The notes under the pieces are model-generated. The model ran no database searches. It was not told the origin of the DNA and saw only the letters and a list, made by a program, of their open reading frames with translations. Below, one piece after another: positions 31,986 through 41,990 of a stretch of 64,000 bases of DNA. The position numbers were made by a program, and so were the translations under genes. Every line of letters begins with the position of its first letter. The first letter of the stretch is position 1. The stretch is taken from assembly GCA_907163375.1 (NCBI GenBank), contig CAJQUW010009039.1, positions 682,001 to 746,000 of the forward strand, written 5' to 3'. The DNA is from Prostheceraeus crozeri. Lineage: Eukaryota > Platyhelminthes > Polycladida > Euryleptidae.

Positions 31986-32022
31986 GAATGATTCTCACTG
32001 TGGAAGGCTCGCCATTTATATA
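31986..32022 (-). promoter_or_regulatory. Putative leftward promoter near the right terminal repeat
   Basis: On the minus strand, TATATAAA (32022-32015) is followed about 33 bases later by TCATTC (31991-31986), the same TATA/initiator pair seen at 12051 and 15612. It would drive the gene at 31910. Confidence 0.6.
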
Positions 32023-32069
32023 GAAATGCTTGATTCTCATTGGATGATGATCCTCATTGGACAATAACA

Positions 32070-32345
32070 TCAAGCTGAATCCGAATCTGAAATCCGTTTT
32101 CCCATCCGATGGTTCGTTTTGAAGCTACAGCCCAAAACGTCCCAAATTCTAACTCTGTCGTTTTTCGCCAATGTCCCAAAATCGTAAATGGCGTCTCACA
32201 TCTAAACGAAGACAGATAGGAACAAGCCGATTCTTTCAGTGAATTTGTCTCACTCTTAGCTTTCAAACGAGCTATGGCACGACAAAATCCGTCCACTGGA
32301 AGCCAAAATCGAAGCGAGCTGTCCAGAGGGGGGGGACGTCAGCGA
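32070..32345 (-). repeat. Extra inner repeat unit of the right Polinton end
   Basis: One further copy of the unit containing GCTGAATCCGAATCTG and CATCCGATGGTTCG lies inside the paired terminal repeat. A near-identical copy is at about 32580-32850. It resembles 11516-11760 on the left side. Confidence 0.7.
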
Positions 32346-32360
32346 AAATTTTTTCTCTCC

Positions 32361-33535
32361 GATTGAGCTGGAAATACACCATTTCCATGTAGAATTTGAC
32401 GCTGAATCCGAATCTGGCCTCCGTTTTCCCATCCGATGCTTCGTTTTGGCTCTACAGTAGGCAGCCATCGCAAAAATTCTAACTCTGTCGTTTTTTCGAA
32501 AAATGTTGAAAATTTTTTCTCGCCGATTGCCTTGAAACTCACCATACAGATAGAGAATTTCACGCTGATTCCAAATCTGAGATCCGTTTTCCAATCCGAT
32601 GATTCGTTTTGAAGCTACAGCCCAAAACGTCCCAAATTCTAACTCTGTTGTTTTTCGCCAATGTCCCAAAATCTTAAATGGCGTCTCACATCTAAACGAA
32701 GACAGATAGGAACAAGCCGATTCTTTCAGTGAATTTGTCTCACTCTTAGCTTTCAAACGAGCTATGGCACGACTAAATCCGTCCACTGGAAGCCAAAATC
32801 GAAGCGAGCTGTCCAGAGGGGGGGGGGACGTCAGCGAAAATTTTTTCTCTCCGATTGACTTGAAACTCACCATACCGATGCAGAATTTCACGCTGAATCC
32901 GAATCTGGCCTCCGTTTTCTCATCCGATGCTTCGTTTTGGCGCTACACACCAAAACGTCCCAAATTTTAACTCTGTTAAAATTTTGAAGAAAAATTTTTT
33001 CTCGCCGATTGAGCTGGAAATCACACCACAGATGCAGAATTTTACGCTGAATCCGAATCTGGCAGCCATTTCACCATCCACGACAACCTAGACGGTCGCC
33101 CACGTCAACCTAGACGGTCGCCCACGTCAACCTAGACGGTCGCCCACGTCAACCAGGACGGTCGCCCACGTCAACCAGGCGGTCGGACCAACTCACCCGA
33201 GTCTCACACTCTGTCGTTGCAGAGGGGGGGGGGAGTCAGCGAACATTTTGTGAACGTGGACCCACCTGGCCGGCACACCACGACAGACTACAACCTCTGT
33301 CGTTCCAGAGGGGGGGAGTCAGCGAACATTTTGTGAACGTGGACCCACCTGGCCGGCACACCACGACAGAGTACAACCTCTGTCGTTCCAGAGGGGGGGG
33401 GAGTCAGACTCGAAGCACCACGGCGGCCGACCACGACACTCTGCCGTTCCAGAGGGGGGAGGGGGAGGGGGAGGGGGAGGGGGAGGGGAGGGGGAGGGGG
33501 CGCGCCGGTCGAGTGTTTGTCACTTGCTTACTACT
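32361..33535 (-). repeat. Right terminal inverted repeat of the Polinton
   Basis: Reverse complement of 10933-11973, ending GCTTACTACT. It differs from the left repeat mainly in copy number: about five copies of the 21-bp ACGGTCGCCCACGTCAACCT unit (33090-33180), two copies of an 88-bp unit starting GGGAGTCAGCG, and a longer G-run (33453-33501) of GGGGGA units that could form G-quadruplexes. Confidence 0.9.
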
Positions 33536-33541
33536 GATATT
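33536..33541. repeat. Target-site duplication of the Polinton, right copy (GATATT)
   Basis: Identical to 10927-10932. It directly abuts the terminal ACTACT of the element. Confidence 0.9.
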
Positions 33542-33884
33542 GACATAAATATTTCGGTGGAATTGACTCAATTTCATTTGGCAGCTTCTTGTTTTCTAGG
33601 AAGTTTTTCAGTTCTTCCACATGCTGCTTTGTTTGCTTTGCTGTAGATTTGTTTACTGTTTGATCTTCGATGTTCTTGATTTCTTGCAAATCTTCTGCTG
33701 ATAAGACTGGCAAATCGTCTGTTTCATCACTCATTAAATATGCAGCAAATGAAAAAGGCATACCTGCATGTTGATTGATCCGATTACCATCATTGAACTG
33801 TAGAAGAGAAAAGTTATTCAGAAAATCCACTTCAGTCGTCCCCAAACCCGATATATCGCCAATACGTTGGTGGTCAAGCATCAT
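33542..33884 (-). pseudogene. Crypton-like tyrosine recombinase B, N-terminal part
   Basis: ATG at 33884 (MMLDHQRIGDISGL). It ends in TKQHVEELKNFLENKKLP and then PPKYLCQY at the target site. This is the N-terminal core-binding region typical of DUF3504/Crypton proteins, and its reading frame runs in phase into the other half at 10926 when one copy of GATATT is counted. The gene was therefore uninterrupted before the Polinton arrived. Confidence 0.75.
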
Positions 33885-34981
33885 TGAGCAATATAATTTG
33901 AATGAACATTTTGTTTGCTAGGGAATATTGAATAAATTTTGAATTCAAGCGATGTCTATTATGTAATAGAAGTTGTTCCATGCTTTCAACTATGATTCAG
34001 AAACTTATTCGCCTAATGGTTAGCTATGTATTTACCCATAGCCATGCCACAACATGCACTGTAGTTATCTGTGTTTCGGCCGCCTTATATATGCTGCCCT
34101 TTATATCAATAAACAATATAGTTATCTACCACATTTTAAGGGCGAAAAATCCATAATCAGAGGGCGGCTAACGCCGCCCTCTGATTATGGATTTTTCGCC
34201 CTTAAAATGTGGTAGATAACTATTAATTTTAAGCCTGTATAGTTGATCAAAGGAACGCGCTTCATATTAAATCAGATCGTGACAATGCCCGGTGGAGAAA
34301 GGTGATCCTAAGTCTGGCATGCCATTATCATGGATATTTTCAATAACTACCGGAGTAACTGAAGGAAGAGTGACTTTCGTGAATACGTAGAAAACTGGTT
34401 GACTGATTAGCCTTCAGTCTATAAAATGCCTTTCTTGCGATCAGGTTTCAACGAATCTAATACCTCACCTATCTTGTCGAAGTTGAGCTCAAGATCATGT
34501 TGAGAACATCTCTAGTTGTGCACGAGCTCGTGGTGGGTTTAATGATCATCCCGATTACTCGATGTTTTTCGCTGCTCTTCGAACATTGCCAGTTTCGCAA
34601 CTGCCTCGTCCGCTTTCAAAAACGACCAACTGCATCGAGGATGGAGATCAAATCCTTCTCGAGTTATCAATCTTGTGTCAAAATAGCACGTCAACGTCAA
34701 TTCTACAGTAAATTGGTGAAATACATCAACCATAGCAGAATGCAAAAGAATACTTGAAAGATCTTTCTGACTTTGTTTCAGCTGACGAAGAAGTCAACAC
34801 ATATATCGCGGCCCTGTATTGATGAATGCAAATGCAGTCCAGATTTGTGTTGTTCATTCAATTTCAATTACAAATAGGACTGCGTAATTGCAAATCTAGG
34901 CCTATAGACTACTGCACAGTAAATGGTAATAGTCTGTAAATAATTACATTTTCTGAGTAATTGGAACAATATGATATATGC
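33885..34981. other. Flank upstream of Crypton-like gene B, no gene
   Basis: No credible coding sequence. It contains the 51-bp-stem hairpin at 34118-34223. A CTTATATATG word near 34083 could be a decayed promoter. The frames near 34497-34757 overlap on both strands and look fortuitous. Confidence 0.35.
34118..34223. repeat. Perfect 51-bp inverted repeat with 4-base loop
   Basis: 34118-34168 is the exact reverse complement of 34173-34223, and the loop is TAAC. The stem includes AAGGGCGAAAAATCC and GAGGGCGGC. No frame runs through it. It is a possible snap-back duplication, minimal MITE or structured RNA. Confidence 0.9.
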
Positions 34982-35069
34982 CTATACTCGTAATAACAAA
35001 TTCGAGATCTCGGTGTTTGGAAAATGTTGATCCGAGATTTCGAGATTGAGAGGCCAGATCGAAACTGAA

Positions 35070-35890
35070 TTCACTTTGTTGATTAAAGCAAATGAAAAAT
35101 CCTGTAACATTTGAATTGCTTGTTGGAGCATTTGGTCACCTGTCGACAACAAATGCAATCCCATACCCACTTTCTAGATACCATATGAAAGGTAATTCAA
35201 CAGTTAAGGGAATGCCAAGTTAATTTGCATTTATTGACAACAAAAAATCGTTCGACTTTGTCCGAAGCTATTCATTCATGAATATAGCATAGTGAGGAAG
35301 ACAGAAATTAATTTAATTCTGTTATACATGAAACTATAATGCAAGTTAACTTGGCATTCCCACACTTTTGAATTATTTTTAATTAAGCCGCGTTATATTT
35401 TCACGACGATCATCTGAAAGAATGAAATGTTCCTGAAGGTGCACAATGTTGGATGACTGTGCCTTTGAACTGCCATTCAAATGACCTTAACAGTTGATAT
35501 CAGTCATCCATGAATAGCTGCGTTGATCGTAGATGTTGAACAGTTTTCCAAGTCAATAAATATGTCAGGTCGGCGTTGTGTTTAAATATTTCCATTGGAA
35601 GACTTGCTATGCACTTACATAGGCCTATTATTTATTCTAGCAGTCATGGTCATTGATCATCATTTTCTGACACAAATTGATTTTTATAACTTGTGTGATT
35701 TTTTTCGAGAACTTACATTATAGAAGATAGCGACTGAAATGCCACGCGTTTACCACATCACATCTTGAGAACTTTTCTCACTTCTTTTACTGATCATCCT
35801 TTATTAAAAGAGAGCTATCATGTACATGTAATTAACAGATACTGTGATGAATAAATAACATCTGTTGCAGTGCGTGCGCCAAATATTCAG
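35070..35890 (+). repeat. Diverged direct repeat, copy B
   Basis: Same-orientation match to 2660-3530, clearly diverged with small indels. It is non-coding and sits on the far side of the Polinton and Crypton B from copy A. Confidence 0.6.
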
Positions 35891-37023
35891 ACAAATATTT
35901 TAGCATTGACAGAGAGAATTTGACTTGACATGTAAAAAAGAGCAGATGGTGCAGTGAAAGATGAAGAATCATGGCCTCAGCAGTGCCGGCTTTATGCTGT
36001 GCGAGGCCCATCCCTCACCATAAAATTTTGACTACATTTTTCAATTACAACTGCTTCACGTGGGATTTCTAAGGCTGGATACTAAACTTAGCCTTATAAT
36101 CGGCATCAGAATGTACTGCTATGCTCCCGGTTGCTGACTCGGGTAATGCAAGTTGCAAGGACTACAAATAGATACTTCTATGCATAAATACATATAAGCC
36201 TAATTATGAACCTATTTGTAGAAGTCCTTCCTAGCTATCGGCTAATCATAACTCGCCATTATGTATTTCGAAACCGTGCATCGGTGAAATCATGTCTTAA
36301 TTTGATGATAATGTTTACAATGCTATTTTGGAATTATAGGAATTGCTGTAGCCTAGACCATACATGTTATGATACATCTGTAAAAATGGAAAAATTCACT
36401 CAAAAATAGGTTACAAATTTACAATAAAAATATGTTTCAATTTTTTCACAACTGAATTTTCTGAGCTTTCATTCCGGCAAAATCATTCATCAGGGTTTCT
36501 AGATCAAGTTCATTACATATTTCATATTCTACTGGCATGAGAGTGCGGTAGTTTTTAGTCTTTCTTCGAGCATTTGTTCGATTTATTCATGGCATTCAAC
36601 AATTCAAACCATACGATCATCGAGAGAATGAATTCCCAAGAAGACACTTCGTCAAAGAGTGAGCTTGCCTCACTAGTTGTACTGTTATGTGTTATCTTGC
36701 CTTTTTTTATAGAATTTTTCTTTAATTCTTTTAGAGTTTTTCGCATCTATTTGAGCTCATACGTGATGGCTTAACAAAATTTACATTTGCCTCCCATTGC
36801 GTACTACAACGGTTTTTAAGAATGATAGATATGTTTTCAAACAAAGTATCCCATCGGACTGGTGAAGAAGAAAAGCGCACTTCGTTTCTCTCATGGCTTC
36901 CTGATGACGATGTGATTATTCTTTCCGACGACGAGATAAATGATTTTGTTGAGAAACTGCAAAAAATTGGCAGACTTTACAACCTCAACATGTTTAGCAA
37001 CATGATTAACGAGTTAGGAGGTA
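35891..37023. other. Non-coding interval
   Basis: No recognisable gene or repeat boundary. The frame at 36822-37031 has a somewhat protein-like composition (LSWLPDDDVIILSDDEINDF) but no start context, partner exon or known motif. It is left unannotated. Confidence 0.3.
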
Positions 37024-38023
37024 CACTGTAAATCGCTGGATACGAAAATTACATACAAACATATACCATAATTACATACAATTTGAAACTAACATCTGAT
37101 ACGAGATTCTGGTATGTCTACAGAGATCTGGTATGTTTTTCATACCACATCTCACTTACTTTAGTATGTGATTGGTATGTAGCGATACGAACTATTCTAT
37201 CTGTGATTGGCTGTTTTACACTGAAATACGAATTGTTGGTATGTTTTATATACGAGACCCGATGGAAATTCATCCTTATTCGTATGCCTCTGGTATCCAT
37301 TTGGTATGTGCAGCTTTAAGTCACATAGCAAAAAATTGTATGTATTACATACTACTGTCAAATAACTTTTTTCGGTAATACAAGTGGTGAATATTTTTTG
37401 TTTGATAGAGTGATATTTAACTAGGTTAGATTTATTGTAAATTTTATGCTCCACGAATATGTCGTCGATGCTACATGTCTAGCAACACTAATATGACGTT
37501 TAGTGAGGTCTACTTAATGACCCAAGTTGATAAACATCATTTCACTTGATGAAAAATCATGTTGACTTATATATCTCAAACATGACTATTTTTGCGTTCA
37601 TGAATTATAATGTGTTTTTATTTCGGATTGATAATATGCTTAATTTCAAAATTACATAATGCATAATTGTTGATGGTTGAAATCTTATTGATTATTCATG
37701 AAATGCCTTAGACTTACGCGTATTAAAATCGAATTCAGTATTGAAAGAATGACTCTTGAATGTCTTTATCTCACTACTTGCAGAACAGTAGTAACATTAG
37801 TGTAATCTTTATTGACAAAAGGCCTGAAATCAAGATACTTTTTGGACATGATTTTTGCTTTCTTTTAACATTGTGCTAGTATGGCTTTAGTATGTAAAGC
37901 ATACCACATTTGAAATAACATACGAAAAGCATACAAATATATACCAAGAGAATACAGAAATATACCAAAAAATATTTTGGTATGCATCCTTCGTATGTGA
38001 TTGGTATTGAGCGATTTACAGTG
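37024..38023. mobile_element. 1-kb non-autonomous DNA transposon with TA flanks
   Basis: Ends are CACTGTAAATCGCT and, inverted, AGCGATTTACAGTG, flanked on both sides by TA. Subterminal DNA is packed with GGTATG/CATACC words in both orientations (37090-37190, 37880-37990). There is no transposase frame. TA flanks suggest a Tc1/mariner-type MITE. Confidence 0.7.
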
Positions 38024-38552
38024 TAGCTTTCCCTGCATAAACTCGTCATAGCGGTCGTAACACAACGCCTTCAATTGTCGATCTTACAGTTGTGATGTAC
38101 AGGCTTCATTGGCCAAGACTTACCCGAGTAAGTCAGCTCAACAACGCTTCATTTAATTTATAGCTGTAATTTCAGGTCAGTAGTGGAAAATTTCAGTTTA
38201 ATAGCGGCAATTTTAATGGATGATGGCTACTAATATTGCCGCTTTTTCACTGAAAATTTCTACTATTGTTTTCCGATTTCCTTTATAATTATCTGCAGTT
38301 GCCAACTGGATTTGCCGTTATTGCTGTGATAAATGTCGTTGGCCTATTGAAACTATGGATCTAAATTGAAAGTTGTGTAAAGATTAAAGGATGCCTTAGA
38401 CATTTTAAACAGAAATACCGAGATATTTCTTAATTACAAATTTATGAGGTCATCCTTTAAACGAGTTAAGGAATTATTGACTATCTATATGATGAAGTAA
38501 ATTTGAACAAGGTCAGATTGACTAATGTGGACAGATGTCTTAATTTCTCTTC

Positions 38553-38745
38553 CAATAAATAGTGTAGCAACTCTCCCCTGGGTCATAACACACTCACGAT
38601 GATAATCACGAGAAGACGGGAATTTCACCAACCCTAGTGGGCGTCGGACGAGTGCTGCCCGAATAATTGAAGCAACGGGTGACAGACAGTTAGCCAAAGA
38701 AGTAACCGGTCATCGATCTGATTGTGTCGAGGTGTGCAAGAGCAG
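38553..38745 (+). pseudogene. Fragment of a second Crypton-like recombinase A gene
   Basis: Nucleotide match to about 8820-9025 of recombinase A, with a short internal deletion. The encoded GRRTSAARIIEATGDRQLAKEVTGHRSDCVEV region covers the HxxR and GH motifs. It lies about 50 bases before the inner end of the inverted-repeat arm at 38797. Confidence 0.8.
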
Positions 38746-38796
38746 AAAATACTGAAGAGAATGAGAACTAATGAGAACTGCTTGACACGACTGAAT

Positions 38797-41077
38797 GCAG
38801 GTATAGATGAGAGAGAGAATGTGATAAGTTGGCCATGTGTAAGTCCATTTTTATTCAGGGTTGGCTAAAATCACAATTTTTTGAAAAAAATATGAATATT
38901 AATTGTTTATCATTAGCCTATATACATCCTAAAATTATTGCATGAAATTGGACTCGATTTTACTGCTAAATTCCATCAAATTTTTCATGTATCGGTAAGC
39001 GATTCTTTTGGATGACCATGTGATTCCGAATTACAGCATAAATGCAGATGTTTTAGAAAAAGGTTATAGAATGGCGGAAAACACACACTTCGAAACTGCA
39101 CTCCTTCTCTTCACTGCACCGGTTCTTGGTTTGCGAAAGTTGTCAATTTGTAATCCTTGTTGCCGATTTCTGATCTTACAAGAGCACATGGAAGAAAGTC
39201 TACATTTCTTACCGTGTCTGTGCAGCTCTCTCAATCCCAGTATTGAAAACTTGTTTTGGTGGAACAGGAGGCTTTCAAGGTAAGAGCGGTTTTGCTGTAT
39301 ATGTAGCAGGTGCTTATGTAAAATTTCAGAATAGCTGGAATTTAAAATCGTCTATCTTCTCATTCATTACCTCTCTATGTTCGGTTGAAATGCATTCTTG
39401 GAAATCTTTTCGAACAGACTAGTGCTTAAAGCACGGATATATATATAGAGGCAAGTATATACAGCTTACATGTAGTTTTTTGAAAAACCGGTAACCTACA
39501 TCGAAGATCATCATAGGTTTACCTGAACCTATCGTTAGTGATCATTGCTGTATCAATTATCAATCATTTTCGATGAAAGTTTATCAAATGTCGCTTTAAG
39601 TTGGATGCATGCGACTCGGCTCCTCCCATCTTGTTGATGTGTGCTTCACACCGTTTTCTGCAGTCTCTACATGCAGGAAAATCCCCCATCCTTCTTCAAA
39701 AAATATGAGCAGACTTTCGATTTTAATACGCGCTTTGGAGGAGAAATCACACACAATTAACGTTCAGGTAAGTGGTATGTGTTCTCAAGCAAACTAATAT
39801 TACATTTTTGTCTCTGATGTGACCTTTGGTGCGTAGGTGTGATCGAGGCTAGGAAGACTTGTCTTCTCTACTAAATCGCCGAGTGAAAAGACAATCCTTT
39901 TTTCACTATCACGGTTCATTTCCTCAACTATTACAAGCTTTACATGCAGCAGTGTCTCCTTACTTTTATTTGACAGAGAAAGTTGACATCAAGACAGTGA
40001 CAGCTATACACGAGGATAGATAATTTGTTTGTATTATATTTCTGGTCTAGTTATAGGCCGGAGTCCGGACTCCTATCACTTGACAGGACTCCGACTCCAG
40101 CAAGAATGATAATAGGACTCTGGGACTCCGACTCCGCATCCCTAGTTTAAAGTGTAAATATTGCATATATATATATATATATATATAATTCTAATGTATT
40201 GTGATAATGTATATATTCAGACAATGTGTATTATATTCATGCATCAGTTATAAATGTAATGTGTAATTTTTGGAGCATTAAAATTTGATCAACATTATCA
40301 TCACTAACATATTTGGATATTGCGCGCTTGTCTTAAATACATGTAACTAATGATAAAAAAAGCCTGTAGCTTATCATAGATTTGGTGCGTCTGAGTGCGT
40401 CAGATGGTTCAAGTCCATCATCTCTCGGCTCTAGGGCTGTCTTCAGAGAGTTTGGAAGGGCGCTATGCTTGGATGCATCAATAATAGCATATACATATCT
40501 CGTCAGAAAACTGGTCACGCAAACTCGCCATTACTCGTCTTCAGAAGTCATGCCTTGAGACGACTCGCTCACGGACATTTTACGCCAGCTGAGATGTGCT
40601 TTTTGTGACGAGCTGAACTGTCTTCAATCGTGATAAGTCGTCGTCTCAATGCTGCAAATGTTTAGTCTCACAGATTTTATAAAAATAAGTACTTATGTAT
40701 AAAAATGTATGAAGGGCCGACCCTTGTCTTATTCGTTTCTTAAAACTCCGCATTCTACAGAATGTAAATTCCATTTAAATATATACATTACAGCTAAACT
40801 TTTCTGTATTGAAGTCAATCGGATGCATGAAAATGACAGACTGCAAGAACTAGAAATAAGAGAAATTCTATTAATTGGTATGTATAATTCCTTTCGTGAT
40901 CCATCACGACCATCATGCTGATAAAAATATTTGTAAAAGTAGTCAAAATACGGAATATCACGCCAGATAATTCAACTGTCACTTAACTGACACTTTGCTG
41001 TCACTTTGCTGACACTTTGGTGACACTTGGCTAGCAAATGGTCAGACAAATGACTGTACATTAACTGACAGCGGTCA
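38797..41077 (-). repeat. Right arm of long inverted repeat, with internal insertion
   Basis: Reverse complement of 1333-2290, in two parts: 38797-39056 and about 40145-41077. The intervening 39057-40144 is absent from the left arm and ends in GGACTCC-rich sequence like the end of the hAT at 46098, so it is probably a later insertion. The outer end at 41077 matches the left outer end at 1333. Confidence 0.8.
39057..40144. mobile_element. Probable hAT-related insertion in the inverted-repeat arm
   Basis: The right edge (40055-40144) consists of GGACTCCGACTCC units and ends CCGCATCCCTAG. Inverted, this resembles CAGGGTTTCGGAGTCGG at 46098. The left edge is not clearly resolved. There is no transposase frame. 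An (AT)n run follows at about 40163-40187, inside the arm. Confidence 0.4.
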
Positions 41078-41990
41078 AGTGCACCGACACTTACCAAAAG
41101 CAAATGTGAAGAACTATCTCAACTTTCTTCCTTTTATTGGATGTTTCCTACGCTGTGAATGGTCGAGATCGCTCGTCCCATCAGAAGACTTGCTTCTATG
41201 ACATTGCAAATGCCTTGGTTGAAGTCACGAGGTTCGAAAACCCCAGAAAACCTCCAAAAATAATGAATTTAAATTTTTCGGTAGTCTTCCACTACTTATA
41301 AAACGTTTATAAGTAGTCTATGACTTGACCCGAATCATGACCTCTCGAACAAACGTTGAACGAAGTCCATCCGATTCCTACAAGCAGAGAACCATGCCTT
41401 TAAAGTTTAGGCCTACTACGATGGTCTGATCTCCAGGCCATCTCCTGGCTCTCCACGCACTCTGACACCTTAAGTGAGTGCGGCAATCGAAAAATCTGCC
41501 TTGGTGGATTTTGGAGTCATCTGATGAGAGAGAGAGAGGCGAATGACCTTTTCTCTTCTCACCACATGCATCTAATGACATAGTGTCCCATCACATGTTG
41601 CAGTCACAGACCAGTGGCAACGGTGGACAAAAGACATCCACTTCTACACGACATGACACAAAACATGCTCCATCCTGGACAAAATCCCTTCTCTGCTTGT
41701 AGTCTCACCCTCTCTCCCGGAGAGGTCAGGTCAAGGTCACTCCTCCTGCCTCTGCTTGTAGTCTCAACCCCGGAGAAGTCAGGTCAAGATCACTTCCGCC
41801 TCTGCTTGTAAGTCTCATCACATGGCACTTAGTAATACATCACGCCTTCACATTTTCCCGTTTTTAGCACTATTTCTAAAACCAGCAGTAGCCACATCAC
41901 ATATTTCATGACGCGGAACGGTAACCTAAGGTCACGCGAGGTCATCACCTAAGGTCACGCGAGGTCACGGGGCTGAGTCAGCATGATGAC
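41078..41990. other. Non-coding interval with copy of Polinton leader intron
   Basis: About 41170-41475 is an inverted, diverged copy of 12195-12510 (shared: TTTTCTGGGGTTTTCG, the CCAGGAGATGGCCT region and AACTTTAAAGGC). From about 41692 to 41812 a 50-59 bp unit around CTCTGCTTGTAGTCTCA is repeated twice. Near 41926-41966 a CCTAAGGTCACGCGAGGTCA unit occurs twice. There is no gene. Confidence 0.5.

Larger units (their letters stand above)
10933..33535. mobile_element. Polinton/Maverick element, fossil, nested in a Crypton gene
   Basis: 22.6 kb element with about 1 kb terminal inverted repeats, AGTAGTAAGC...GCTTACTACT ends and a GATATT duplication. It carries the full Polinton gene set: protein-primed DNA polymerase B, retroviral-type integrase with chromodomain, packaging ATPase, adenain-like protease, major capsid protein and penton-like proteins, plus about ten smaller genes. 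Several genes are whole, while the polymerase and a few others are broken, with roughly six to ten breaks in all. The still-matching ends and the clean target duplication suggest moderate rather than ancient age. It interrupts the minus-strand Crypton-like gene B. Confidence 0.95.

Noticed and set aside
36822-37031. 69-codon plus frame with acidic, protein-like composition
   Set aside because: No start context, no partner exon and no motif, and it ends at a MITE boundary.
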